Assembly: GCA_902778375.1 (NCBI GenBank)
Contig: CACYXJ010000007.1
Location: 1-50,500 of the forward strand
Direction: 5' to 3'
Length of the DNA stretch: 50,500 nucleotides
Origin: an uncultured Erysipelotrichaceae bacterium
GTDB taxonomy: Bacteria; Bacillota_I; Bacilli_A; Erysipelotrichales; Erysipelotrichaceae
Of this stretch, positions 39,892-49,017 are shown piece after piece. The notes beneath the pieces were generated by a model. The model was not told the origin of the DNA and ran no database searches. It saw nothing but the letters and a program-made list of their open reading frames with translations. The position numbers and the translations under genes were made by a program. Within the stretch, counting starts at the first letter, position 1. Each line of letters begins with the position of its first letter.

Positions 39892-42800
39892 TCAGTCTAT
39901 CTGAATTGCTGTATTGTTGTGGAATGACCAGGCATAGGCATCGATTCTGTGATCAGGGTAGAAATGCGACAGCACATTCCGGTAGGCATTGAGCTGCGGA
40001 CTGTACATGGCACGGATATCTTCTTCACCTGCCCGGTCGGTCTTGAAGTCAAGCAGGATAATACGGTCCTCTCCGATAGCGACAAAGTCCATGATACCGT
40101 TGATGCGCATCGTATCATCTTCGTAATAGAACGGATATTCCTTGTGGATTTCCATCGTCCTTGCTTCCTGATACAGATTGCTTTCAGAGAATTTCAGCAT
40201 GGCCCGGATGGCTCCGTCCGGAAGCGAGGGATCGGCATACTCACGGATGAGTTCCTCCGTCCAGTCCTGGTCATCCGGCAGGGCAGCAGCCAGTTCGTGC
40301 ATGAGTGTACCATAGGATGTGCCGCGGCTGCTTTCGGAAAGCGGCGGCAGGATTCTGGACTGGGTGATACCGGCCGGCTGTTCCAGGGAACTCGGCGTCA
40401 TGATCACCGGCAGGGAGGGTGTTTCCTTCTGCCAGCGGACAATCGGTTCCGCCGGTTTTTTATTGCCGGAGACAGCTTCTGTCAGTTCCTCTTCATCAAA
40501 AGCAATGGTATGTACTTCCAGCAGTCCGCCTTCATTGAGCCCTTCCTCATGTTCCAGAGCAGCAGTAACCAGGCCGGTAATGCCTTTGCGGTTTTTCAGG
40601 TCGGACAGGGCAAGGCTTCCGCGATGCTCTGCTGTTGCCGCCGCGTCGTCGACTATGATCAGCCGTTCTTCCGCCCTGGTCACAGCGACATACAGCAGAC
40701 GGTTGAACTCTTCCAGATCTTCTCTGCTTTCCCGGTAGGAGATACAGAGTCTCTGGATCGTCGGCAGTACGATTCTGGTGTCAGGATCGACATCATCGAA
40801 TCCGATCATCAGTTCGTCATCAGCAATCAGACGAGCTGATGAAGAGCGGTCACGGTTGGCCGAAGTTCCCCAGAGGAATACGATCCTGTACTGCAGGCCT
40901 TTGGAATGATGGATCGTCGTGACAGTCACGACATCGTCATCCTTGCCTGAGGTCACAGCTTCCGATGATTTCTCTTCGCTGCCGGCTTCGATTTCATCGA
41001 TCAGCTCGGTTACGGTTAGAATGTCAGAACCGGAAACCTTGTCAAACAGATAATCGAAGTTTGCCTGATCCTTCGGCGGCAGGGACTCATAAAACGGTGT
41101 ACCGTCTACGTCGGCATTCATAACAGCGCCAAGCAATGCGCCGGGACCCTGATGGCGGGCTGTCTCATTGAAGCGGATAAAGCGCTCTGTGATTTCCGGA
41201 TGGAGGATCCTGACAGCCTGACACAGTTTGCGGTGGCCGTGCAGGATCATATTCGCGATTTCTTCATCGGAAAAGCCGTACATCGGCGAGGTCAGGATGC
41301 TGAGAAGGGAAAGATCATCGTCCTGATCCTGCATATACTTCAGCATTGCCAGAATATCACGGCAGAGATCGGATCTGTAGAAACCTTCCCGGGCATCGAT
41401 ATCGTAGGGGATGCCGTAACGGTCAAACTGGGTCCGCAGGGCGATCTGATCGGCGTGGCTGCGGGTCAGCACGGCAAAGTCATGGAAGGCAAGATCCGGA
41501 TCATTGTGCATCATTTCAAGGATGCGGGAAGCAATCCAGGATGATTTGATATACTTCGCTTCCGCCATGCGCATCTTTTTCTTTTCGCCTTTGGCTGTCA
41601 GTTCGGCATCGGGTTTCTCCAGCAATGCCAGTTCGACACAGGCATCAGAGGTGTTTTTCTGTGTGTCCAGTCCGGCGCTGACATGGTCTTCGTCAAGATA
41701 GGAATCGCGGGTGCCTTCGATATTCATCAACCGTTCAAACAGCAGATTGGTAAAGCGGATGATCTGCTCGTCGGAACGGTAGTTGTAACGCAGGTTAAGA
41801 GTGTAATTGGCTCCGTCCTTCATCAGATCGCGCATCAGCTGCGGGCGGGCCTGACGGAAGCGGTAGATCGACTGTTTGACATCTCCTACCCGGAAGATCC
41901 GCTTGTCCATGGCAATGGTGCGGATGATCGTATCCTGCAGGGTGCTGGTATCCTGGAATTCATCAACCAGGATCTCATCGATGCCGCTGTTGATCCTTCT
42001 GGCTGCGGCACCACCGGCAGCCTGCAGAATGTCCAGGGCATACCGTTCCATGTCACCGAAATCAAGACACGCATATTCTTTCTTCAATTCTGCAAAGCGT
42101 TGGGAAACAGATTCGCAGAGATCCACCAGCAATGATGCGATTTCTGCCTGTCTTTGGGAGCGGCCGGCAAAAACGGACTGCGGGTAGCAGCAGGCAAGCA
42201 TTGCATCAATACGGGCAAAGATCAGATCGCGGCAGCTGTTAAGCCGGCTGTCCTTTCCTTTGACAATTTTTACCTGTGCCATGTCATGCAGTTTGGCTCG
42301 GAAGCCTTCGTAGTCATACTCTTCCAGCAGACGGATGCAGTCATTGTCATAACTGATGAGGGCATTAAGCATTTCCGGCGTGATCTTGTCATTGAAGCCG
42401 AGGAATTCCAGACGTTCCTGCGCTGTCCTGGCGGCTTCCAGAATTTCCAGACACTGTTCCTTCAGCATGGCAAACCAGGCAGACTGAACTTCTTCCGGCA
42501 GCTGTTTCAGATTTGTGAAAGCACGGTACATGGTCCTTGCCCGCCGGTACCATTCTGAGGGGCTGACGGATGCATCGGCATGGGAGCGGATCATTTCCGT
42601 AATGCCGTAAAGGGTATCGAAATCCTCGCTGCGCTGGGAAAACCAGACCGTCAGTTTCATCAGTCCTTCCGGATTCCTGCTGTTGAGATCCCTGACGGCA
42701 TCTTCATATGCTTTTCTCTGCAGCAGCTGACGTTTTCCTTCCGAAAGAATGTTCGCTGTGGTAGCCGGATCAAGACCGATCACACTGCAGTACTTTTTGA

Positions 42801-43146
42801 TGATATTCAGACAGAAAGAATCGATGGTCGTAATATTGGCGTTGACCAGGGAAACGATCTGACGGTCAATGTATTCTTTTTCCGTATCGGTTTCAGCCTG
42901 GCTGCGGATATTGTGCAGTTCTTTGGCAAGACGGTTTTTCATTTCTTCAGCAGCGGCTTCGGTAAATGTCAGGGCGATGATCCTCTCAAGATCGACGCCG
43001 TCATCGATGACCCGCTTCATGATCCGGGAGACCAGGACTTTTGTCTTGCCGGCACCGGCGGAGGCGGATACGAGGATGTTTTTGTTGCCAAGTTCGGTTA
43101 TGGCCTGCTGCTGGAAGCGATCGCTGCCGCTGATATCGGTTTTCAT
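39892..43146 (-). CDS. addA: ATP-dependent helicase/nuclease subunit A
   Basis: The 1084-residue UvrD-type helicase has Walker A SASAGAGKT (27-35) and all expected motifs: LVDEFQDTS, QSIYRFRQARP, TIHHSKGLQYRIVF and VAVTRAEERL. The C-terminal nuclease reads LLDFKTDR. With AddB it resects double-strand breaks and loads RecA at Chi-like sites. It is shorter than the B. subtilis protein (about 1230 residues), nearer to small RexA forms. It overlaps addB by 4 bases. Confidence 0.9.
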   Translation of the reverse strand: MKTDISGSDRFQQQAITELGNKNILVSASAGAGKTKVLVSRIMKRVIDDGVDLERIIALTFTEAAAEEMKNRLAKELHNIRSQAETDTEKEYIDRQIVSLVNANITTIDSFCLNIIKKYCSVIGLDPATTANILSEGKRQLLQRKAYEDAVRDLNSRNPEGLMKLTVWFSQRSEDFDTLYGITEMIRSHADASVSPSEWYRRARTMYRAFTNLKQLPEEVQSAWFAMLKEQCLEILEAARTAQERLEFLGFNDKITPEMLNALISYDNDCIRLLEEYDYEGFRAKLHDMAQVKIVKGKDSRLNSCRDLIFARIDAMLACCYPQSVFAGRSQRQAEIASLLVDLCESVSQRFAELKKEYACLDFGDMERYALDILQAAGGAAARRINSGIDEILVDEFQDTSTLQDTIIRTIAMDKRIFRVGDVKQSIYRFRQARPQLMRDLMKDGANYTLNLRYNYRSDEQIIRFTNLLFERLMNIEGTRDSYLDEDHVSAGLDTQKNTSDACVELALLEKPDAELTAKGEKKKMRMAEAKYIKSSWIASRILEMMHNDPDLAFHDFAVLTRSHADQIALRTQFDRYGIPYDIDAREGFYRSDLCRDILAMLKYMQDQDDDLSLLSILTSPMYGFSDEEIANMILHGHRKLCQAVRILHPEITERFIRFNETARHQGPGALLGAVMNADVDGTPFYESLPPKDQANFDYLFDKVSGSDILTVTELIDEIEAGSEEKSSEAVTSGKDDDVVTVTTIHHSKGLQYRIVFLWGTSANRDRSSSARLIADDELMIGFDDVDPDTRIVLPTIQRLCISYRESREDLEEFNRLLYVAVTRAEERLIIVDDAAATAEHRGSLALSDLKNRKGITGLVTAALEHEEGLNEGGLLEVHTIAFDEEELTEAVSGNKKPAEPIVRWQKETPSLPVIMTPSSLEQPAGITQSRILPPLSESSRGTSYGTLMHELAAALPDDQDWTEELIREYADPSLPDGAIRAMLKFSESNLYQEARTMEIHKEYPFYYEDDTMRINGIMDFVAIGEDRIILLDFKTDRAGEEDIRAMYSPQLNAYRNVLSHFYPDHRIDAYAWSFHNNTAIQID

Positions 43147-45818
43147 GATTCTGCCTCCTTTGCTTTCTTCAGGTCATTCTCATAGATTTTCACAGGATTC
43201 CTGCTGTCACCGTGGAAACGGCAGATCGCGGCATAGTCGCAGAACTGGCAGGCACCTTCGATCGGAGCAAGCGAAATTCCGGAAGGAACAGTGCTGCTTT
43301 CCTCTCCGCTCAGCAGTTTTTCATAGAAATAGTCATACAGCACATGCAGGCAGTCTTCGACAGCTGTCATGTCATACACCGTTTTCAGTCCTGCCACATG
43401 ATTGCCGTCCCTGTCAATGGCATCGGTCCTGTCAGTCAGTGCCCATCCCTGCAGTTTGCGGCTGTCCCGTACCAGATTACTGAACAATGCTTCTTCATCG
43501 GAAAAGTCAGTTTCGCGAAGGGTGAACTTGCGGCGCTCGACGGAAGCGGCAGGAAGATCTTTCCCGGCTGAGATGCTCTCCTCCTTCATGCTGAAATAAT
43601 AGGCGCCGCCGGCTTCATATTCCTTCATCAGCTGCAGCGCGGTCATCATATATGAAAGCATCTGCAGCTGCAAACCTTCCTGCACTTTGGAAACAGTCAG
43701 GTTTTTGGCAGATGATTTGTAATCGATGATCTCCAGCAGATGGTTTGCTTCGTCGGTATTGATCCTGTCAATCGTGCCGTTGAGACGGACATGACCGGAA
43801 ACAGGAATGTTATCAAAGTGATGTTCGGGACGGTATGGCCGGAACGTCGTACAGGCTTCATATTCTTTCAGGAAATCCACACTGCGGCGCAGTGATCTCA
43901 GCATGCGCTGCCTGCTGAGATGAATCAGATCGGCCTGGTGCGGTTCAATAACTTCCAGCGCTTCGAAGTAGGGACTGATCAGAGCATCGATGTTTTCGTC
44001 AGTCAGCCATTCGGCATAGTTTTCACCTGCTGCCAGCATACCGTTTTCCATGACCGCATGCTGGATGGTTCCGATATGGGCAGCATCGACAGCGGGAATC
44101 TGTTCCTTGCGCACATACAGACCGGAAGCGATGAAGTACCGGTAGGGGCAGTTGAACCATGCTTCGATGGAACTGACAGATCCGCGCACATACGGTCCGC
44201 TTTCATCTTCTCTGGTAAACAGAGCACGGGCAGTGTCTTCTTCCAGAAGATGATGGCGGAAGCGGCTCTGTGAGGCTGTCTGCAGCGGCCAGCGAAGATC
44301 CTCACCGGCTTCCAGGCTGTCCAGTTCGAATGCCGGTACCAGCTGCCTTCCTTCGTAATCGTTTGTCGCATAGGACCAGTACACTGTTTCTTTTGCGCTT
44401 TCCCTGAGCCACTGCATCTGCAGGCGCCAGGCTTCTTCTCTTTCGGCAAGAGATGGGAAGGCGGGAATCTGTCTGACATAGTCTTCGTCAAAAAGACCGT
44501 TCATCGCTTTGAAACCGGGATAGTCGCGGCCGCAGCAGCCAAGGACATAGGTAATCTGACGGCTGGCCAGGGGATGACGCAGATCGGTCACGGTACAGAA
44601 TTCGCTGAGTGAAGAAGTTCCGCTGACGTGCAGGGAAAGAATGACTTCGGCGATAAACACCGCATCTTCATTGCTGCGGATATCGGGAAGCAGATCACTG
44701 AGCAGGGTACGGATCTTCATGCCGGCAGCGAAGTCTGTATCATTTTCCATCAGCGGTGAAGAAGAAAGAATATCATAGGCAGTCTGCAGGATTTCCTTTG
44801 CGTCCTGAACCTGCAGCATTTTCTGCAGCGGAGCATCGATTCTGCGGAAGTATTCAGCTGCTTCTTTATCGAGCCGGCGGAATGTTTCCAGTTCGCGGTT
44901 TTTGGCGACACTGTCTTCTTCGCGGGAATGGATGCGCTGCAGGATCTCTTCATATCGCCGGGAAATGCCGGGAGCTTCCGTTTTGGTCATGGTCTGGCGC
45001 AGATAGGAGAGCAGTCTTCCTTCGCACGGCTCCAGCAATCCGGAAACAAACACATTCAGGAGATGGGCCGCGTCTTTATGCAGCATGAAATCCACGGCAC
45101 TGTAGAATGCGTCGGGAACACGGCTGAAACAGTCCTCATTTACAAAAGAAACGGGGATGTTGTAGCGGCAGAAAACCTGTTTTACCAGCGGCATCTGCAC
45201 ATCCGGCGAACAGAGCACGACCAGACACGGCTTTTTCTGTCTGCAGATATCCTGGGCGACAGCTTCGATTTCCTGCCGTACGGAAAGGGCGTGACGGCGC
45301 TTCTGAACGGGATTGTCCGAATGTTGTTTCATTACTTCAGCACCGTTTTTCTCCAGGTCCTTAAGCAGACGGTAACGGAAGATGTCCTGTTCGAAGCCGG
45401 GAACGATCTTCAGGTTTTCCATACCGGCAATGCGCCGGCAGTTTTCTTCATAACGGTCATGAAGATGCTTCTCTTTCAGATCTTCATCCAGGATCCATCC
45501 CAGAATCATTTTCAGTTCCTTTTCGCTGCCATCCCGTTCCGGCAGGTCTTCTGCCGTAATTCCACACAGGGCAAGCTGCTGTGCGAACTGAAGCAGTTCC
45601 TGATAGAAAGCCGGAAATGCCAGCATCGAGAGGTAGTATTTCAGGTCGCCGGCATGGTTCCGGATTCTGCGGGCACATTCAAAAAGCAGACGGACGTCGC
45701 TTTTGTCCGTCTTGGTTTCCAGCAGGGCGGATAATGATATGATCTGCAGACCGAGTCTGCTTTTCAGTGCGTGAAACAGTTCTTCACGGCGGTATTCATC
45801 AGCAATAACAGTTTCCAT
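43143..45818 (-). CDS. addB: ATP-dependent helicase/nuclease subunit B (RexB-like)
   Basis: The 891-residue protein is short for AddB (about 1160 residues) and lacks a P-loop at its N-terminus. It keeps the C-terminal nuclease motif LLEIIDYKS and the Fe-S cysteines: NCPYRYF followed near the end by C-x2-C-x5-C (CQFCDYAAIC). This fits the RexB group, in which the first ATPase has decayed. It is the first gene of the addB-addA pair, with no clear -35 for its minus-strand promoter. Confidence 0.9.
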   Translation of the reverse strand: METVIADEYRREELFHALKSRLGLQIISLSALLETKTDKSDVRLLFECARRIRNHAGDLKYYLSMLAFPAFYQELLQFAQQLALCGITAEDLPERDGSEKELKMILGWILDEDLKEKHLHDRYEENCRRIAGMENLKIVPGFEQDIFRYRLLKDLEKNGAEVMKQHSDNPVQKRRHALSVRQEIEAVAQDICRQKKPCLVVLCSPDVQMPLVKQVFCRYNIPVSFVNEDCFSRVPDAFYSAVDFMLHKDAAHLLNVFVSGLLEPCEGRLLSYLRQTMTKTEAPGISRRYEEILQRIHSREEDSVAKNRELETFRRLDKEAAEYFRRIDAPLQKMLQVQDAKEILQTAYDILSSSPLMENDTDFAAGMKIRTLLSDLLPDIRSNEDAVFIAEVILSLHVSGTSSLSEFCTVTDLRHPLASRQITYVLGCCGRDYPGFKAMNGLFDEDYVRQIPAFPSLAEREEAWRLQMQWLRESAKETVYWSYATNDYEGRQLVPAFELDSLEAGEDLRWPLQTASQSRFRHHLLEEDTARALFTREDESGPYVRGSVSSIEAWFNCPYRYFIASGLYVRKEQIPAVDAAHIGTIQHAVMENGMLAAGENYAEWLTDENIDALISPYFEALEVIEPHQADLIHLSRQRMLRSLRRSVDFLKEYEACTTFRPYRPEHHFDNIPVSGHVRLNGTIDRINTDEANHLLEIIDYKSSAKNLTVSKVQEGLQLQMLSYMMTALQLMKEYEAGGAYYFSMKEESISAGKDLPAASVERRKFTLRETDFSDEEALFSNLVRDSRKLQGWALTDRTDAIDRDGNHVAGLKTVYDMTAVEDCLHVLYDYFYEKLLSGEESSTVPSGISLAPIEGACQFCDYAAICRFHGDSRNPVKIYENDLKKAKEAES

Positions 45819-45848
45819 GGCTTAATGATATCACAGTAAGGAAATACG

Positions 45849-45876
45849 TGTCGCAGAGCGACAATTAACGTATAAT
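45849..45876 (+). promoter_or_regulatory. Promoter with overlapping perfect dyad between addB and the Gln-rich gene
   Basis: TATAAT (45871-45876) serves the plus-strand gene. In place of a normal -35 lies TGTCGC-AGA-GCGACA (45849-45863), a perfect 6-base dyad. A DNA-binding regulator may act on both divergent genes. Confidence 0.5.
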
Positions 45877-45896
45877 GGATTCAGGAGATTATAAAT

Positions 45897-46958
45897 ATGA
45901 CTAATACCAATGATAATGTAACAAGAGTATTCCGGGCTCTCGAGAGAGATCCTTCAGCAATGAAGGATATGCTGAGAAAAGGTGAAGATGAAGTCATCAG
46001 CAACATCCTTTCCGATCAGAAACTGAGTGACGAGGAGCTGAGAGAAGTAACAAGACAGGTTAATGAAAACAATGTCATGAAACTGTATCTCAGTGCTGAC
46101 GGCAAGATCGACGGCAGTCAGCTGATCGAAATGACGGGTGGTTTCGCACCTGAAAGAGGCAAGAAGACGGATGCCATCGGTGCTCTGCTTGACGGCAAAC
46201 TGGATATCAAGGATCTTCTGGCCCTGGTCACGCTTCTGAGCGGCAGTTCTTCCGGACAGCAGACTCAGTCATCCCAGAACTCGAGCCTGCTCAGCACCCT
46301 GCTTGGCGGCACACAGCAGCAGCAACAGGTTCAGCAGGTGCAGCAGACTTCCCCGTTAAGCCTGTTCGGCTCCCTGCTCGGCGCGGCTCAGCCTGCCCAG
46401 CAGCAACAGCAGCAGGCCCAGCAGACGCAGCAGCCATCCTCGCTGTTCTCAAGTCTCTTCGGTGCCGCCCAGTCTGCCCAGCAGCAGACAGCACAGCAGA
46501 CGCCGCAGACTTCCAACAGCCAGCTGAATGCACTTCTGCAGACCCTGATGACACAGCAGCAGACCCAGCAGCCGCAGGTCCAGCAGCCTGCCCAGCAGGC
46601 TCAGCCGACAATGAGCGACCTGCTCGGCAGCCTCTTCGGCCAGACTCTGCAGCAGGTTCAGCAGCAGCCGCAGGTCCAGCAGCCTCAGGCGCAGCAGCAG
46701 ACCGCCAACAGTCTGCTCGGCAGTCTGTTCGGTCAGGCATCGCAGCAGTCATCCTCGGGCAGCCAGACACAGAACAGTGCAGTTTTGAATGCACCGCTGT
46801 TTACCGAGGCACCTTCTGCCAACAGCAGCAGCAACAATACATCAGCAAACAATTCCCTGAACCAGTTCCTTGGTTCTTCTGCCACCAACAGCAACGGCAC
46901 GGTCAACGTCAACTCGATATTCGATCTGATCAATATCCTGATGGGGGCAAAGCAGTAA
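45897..46958 (+). CDS. Gln-rich, prion-like protein with repeated SLLGSLFG helices
   Basis: The 353-residue product has a charged, helical N-terminal domain (1-110). From about residue 115 to 290 it is low complexity: runs of Gln with Ala, Pro, Thr and Ser, broken by repeats of the type SLFGSLLGAA, SSLFSSLFGAA, LLGSLFGQ. The C-terminus is Ser/Asn-rich (ANSSSNNTSANNS) and ends in a hydrophobic FDLINILMG. The composition is that of a yeast prion domain, and the recurrent hydrophobic octamers look like short amphipathic helices or stickers. There is no signal peptide. The PC4-like gene begins one base after its stop. Function unknown; repeat content makes it prone to slippage, and a role in assembly or condensates is inference. 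Confidence 0.75.
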   Translation: MTNTNDNVTRVFRALERDPSAMKDMLRKGEDEVISNILSDQKLSDEELREVTRQVNENNVMKLYLSADGKIDGSQLIEMTGGFAPERGKKTDAIGALLDGKLDIKDLLALVTLLSGSSSGQQTQSSQNSSLLSTLLGGTQQQQQVQQVQQTSPLSLFGSLLGAAQPAQQQQQQAQQTQQPSSLFSSLFGAAQSAQQQTAQQTPQTSNSQLNALLQTLMTQQQTQQPQVQQPAQQAQPTMSDLLGSLFGQTLQQVQQQPQVQQPQAQQQTANSLLGSLFGQASQQSSSGSQTQNSAVLNAPLFTEAPSANSSSNNTSANNSLNQFLGSSATNSNGTVNVNSIFDLINILMGAKQ

Positions 46959-46959
46959 G

Positions 46960-47205
46960 ATGCCAAGAGAATTCTCCTATGAAGTCGAAGAGGAAATCGC
47001 TACTCTTTCCTCTTATGAAAGCGCCAGAGGCCGTCTTTACAGCAAGGAACTGTCACTGATTTCCTATAACGGCGCCGATCCCGTCTATGACATCCGCAAC
47101 TGGACCGATTACGGGGATGAGGAAGCACGCATGGGCAAAGGCATTACCCTGAACAAAGAGGAACTGAAAGCTCTGCGTGATGCCCTCAACGCGATGGACC
47201 TGTAG
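46960..47205 (+). CDS. PC4/YdbC-like single-stranded DNA-binding protein
   Basis: The 81-residue protein carries the PC4 fold region: KELSLISYNGADPVYDIRNW, then TDYGDEEARMGKGITLNKEE and a C-terminal helix. PC4 family proteins bind single-stranded DNA or RNA as dimers. It starts one base after the stop of the Gln-rich gene and is co-transcribed. Confidence 0.75.
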   Translation: MPREFSYEVEEEIATLSSYESARGRLYSKELSLISYNGADPVYDIRNWTDYGDEEARMGKGITLNKEELKALRDALNAMDL

Positions 47206-47278
47206 GCCGCATCCATTTCATGCAATATTGTGTCTGATTTCTGCTAAAATGAAGGAAAGTTAATGAGAGGTGAATAAT

Positions 47279-47626
47279 ATGGGCTGGAAAGATATGTTTG
47301 CAACAGAAGAAGAAACACAGGAAGAAGAAACACAGCCGATCGAAACAGTAACGACGACAGCTGCCCCGGGCGCTGTTGCCCTGTTTGAACCGCGTTCGTT
47401 TGACGAGGCTACCGAAATCGCCAACCGGATTAAGAACGGCAGTGCCACCGCCATCAATCTGCATCGTCTGTCGAAGGACTATGCCCAGCGGACGATCGAT
47501 TTCCTGACCGGTGTCGTATATGCGCTGGATGGCCGTATCGAGAAGGTCGGACATAATCTGATTCTCTGCTCACCGGCAAACATGAAGGTATCCGGTTCGA
47601 TCGATCTGAACCGTGACACCGACTGA
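47279..47626 (+). CDS. sepF: Cell division protein SepF
   Basis: The 115-residue protein has an acidic Thr/Glu-rich linker after the amphipathic MGWKDMF anchor, then the SepF domain: FEPRSFDEATEIANRIKNGS, LSKDYAQRTIDFLTGVVYAL, and IEKVGHNLILCSP. SepF tethers FtsZ to the membrane. The start at 47279 was chosen over the GTG at 47270 because GAGAGG lies before it and it gives the anchor sequence. It is shorter than the B. subtilis form (about 150 residues) because of the linker. Confidence 0.9.
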   Translation: MGWKDMFATEEETQEEETQPIETVTTTAAPGAVALFEPRSFDEATEIANRIKNGSATAINLHRLSKDYAQRTIDFLTGVVYALDGRIEKVGHNLILCSPANMKVSGSIDLNRDTD

Positions 47627-47643
47627 TCCTTCGGAGGTTTCAG

Positions 47644-48138
47644 ATGCACAATTACCCGATCTACAAAAACACCCGCAGGGACATCATTGAGTGTGCCACT
47701 TTCCTCGATGATGAAATCTGCCTGAAGGCATACATCAAGAAAGAACCGTCTGTCGTGACGTATATCGATGTTGCCAATATCCATCTCAAGAGTGATTTCG
47801 ATCCTGATACGACACTGATTCCCGGCTTTACGAAGCGGGCTGTGAAGTACCGTGACCGTGATCAGGTCTTCGTCGAGATCTGCTGGAATGCCGATGAATC
47901 CTTCACCCTCCGTTTCCCGGATGAGGAAGTTGATGTCGTGCGTCAGACCCGTTCCTCCTTTGCCTTCAAGAAGGGCGACAGGACATTGGCTACGATCAGC
48001 CGCATCCGCGCCAAGGATTCCCGTCAGGTAGGACGCGAAACCTATGAGACGGTTTACGATACGGAAGCCGAGGAAGACATTTCCCAGCAGGCGCTGTATA
48101 TCCTCTGGTGCTTCCCGATTCTCTATTTCGGATTCTGA
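47644..48138 (+). CDS. Conserved hypothetical protein
   Basis: The 164-residue product begins MHNYPIYKNTRRDIIECATF and shows alternating hydrophobic strands, suggesting a beta-rich fold, with an AYIKKEPSV loop. The last 15 residues are hydrophobic (LYILWCFPILYFGF), possibly a membrane anchor. It follows sepF by 17 bases with a GGAGG site, so it is likely co-transcribed and may be a cell-division or envelope protein. I recognise no family. Confidence 0.6.
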   Translation: MHNYPIYKNTRRDIIECATFLDDEICLKAYIKKEPSVVTYIDVANIHLKSDFDPDTTLIPGFTKRAVKYRDRDQVFVEICWNADESFTLRFPDEEVDVVRQTRSSFAFKKGDRTLATISRIRAKDSRQVGRETYETVYDTEAEEDISQQALYILWCFPILYFGF

Positions 48139-48148
48139 TTTCTCTTCA

Positions 48149-48176
48149 GGACACATCATCGGATGTGTCCTTTTTT
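48149..48176 (+). terminator. Terminator after the sepF group
   Basis: GGACACATC, loop ATCG, GATGTGTCC, then TTTTTT. Confidence 0.85.
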
Positions 48177-48208
48177 GTTACAATACAGTTAACAGGAGAT
48201 CATTGAAC

Positions 48209-48484
48209 ATGGAAGAGATCACAAGAGCGGCAGCCGCGAAAAAAACCGGTACGAAGAAGACCGGCACAAAAAAGAAAACGACAACCGGCAAAAAGACAAC
48301 GGCAAAGAAAAAGACAACATCCTCCGGAACGATGAAGCTTTCGGCAGCGGAGAAGGAACTTGTCAAAAACTACCGGAAATGCAACAAACTGGAGAAGAAA
48401 GTCATTTCCACCCTCTGCGAGAAGGCTTCCGGAGGTCTGGAAGTATTCGGCGATCTGCTTTCTTCGCTGCTTGGACAGTTGTAG
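48209..48484 (+). CDS. Lys/Thr-rich basic protein with C-terminal helical domain
   Basis: The 91-residue product starts at the ATG at 48209 after CAGGAGATC. Residues 8-40 are a run of Lys, Thr and Gly (KKTGTKKTGTKKKTTTGKKT), like histone H1 tails or nucleic acid-binding linkers. Residues 42-91 form a compact helical part (SAAEKELVKNYRKCNKLEKK, SGGLEVFGDLLSSLLGQL). The start at 48209 was chosen over the longer upstream frame. The ending LLSSLLG resembles the hydrophobic octamers of the Gln-rich protein. Nucleic acid binding is inference. Confidence 0.6.
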   Translation: MEEITRAAAAKKTGTKKTGTKKKTTTGKKTTAKKKTTSSGTMKLSAAEKELVKNYRKCNKLEKKVISTLCEKASGGLEVFGDLLSSLLGQL

Positions 48485-48533
48485 AATCTTCCTCCGGTTG
48501 GTATAATCTTTATCGTATTTTCCGGAGGTATGT

Positions 48534-48947
48534 ATGAGTGTATTTGTCAATATATTACTGCTTGCAGTCGGCTGGCTGGCCGGAACCTTCGCGTTCGGCT
48601 GGGCCCTCAGCAGTTTTAATGCGTATAAAGAAAACAAGGATATTACCAGTCTGATCGTTGCCATTCTGATCATCACTGTCGTCATTGCGGCCGATGCCCT
48701 TGCCTTCAGCATTTCGACACTGTCCGGTGTCTTCCTTCTGATCGGTCTGTTCATCGCTCTGTTCATGGTTGCCGATCCGTTTGAAATGACGGCGAAACAT
48801 GCCCATGAGATCGGTGAAAAAGCTGCCCGGGAAGCTGCCATCAAGGAACAGATGGAAGAACAGCGCAAACGTGACCAGGAAGAGATGAAAGAAAACGCCA
48901 GAATCTACAGGGAAGCGAAAAAGGCAAACGAAAAGAAAGAAGGCTGA
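48534..48947 (+). CDS. Small membrane protein with charged tail
   Basis: The 137-residue protein has three hydrophobic segments in the first 80 residues (VNILLLAVGWLAGTFAFGW, TSLIVAILIITVVIAADALA, LSGVFLLIGLFIALFMV) and a helical tail rich in Glu, Lys and Arg. An extended -10 (TTGGTATAAT) and GGAGG site precede it. The family is unknown. Confidence 0.6.
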   Translation: MSVFVNILLLAVGWLAGTFAFGWALSSFNAYKENKDITSLIVAILIITVVIAADALAFSISTLSGVFLLIGLFIALFMVADPFEMTAKHAHEIGEKAAREAAIKEQMEEQRKRDQEEMKENARIYREAKKANEKKEG

Positions 48948-48966
48948 TCGTCAGATCAGTTTTTTT
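48944..48966 (+). terminator. Terminator after the small membrane protein gene
   Basis: CTGATC, loop GTCA, GATCAG, then a T-run. The left arm overlaps the stop codon. Confidence 0.75.
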
Positions 48967-49017
48967 CATGCTGTGACTTTGGTAAAATAGAATCAGTATT
49001 TTAAAGGAATAACGCTT

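Noticed and set aside
46291..46794. Minus-strand frame opposite the Gln-rich repeat
   Set aside because: CAG-type repeats create long open frames on both strands; it has no start signals.
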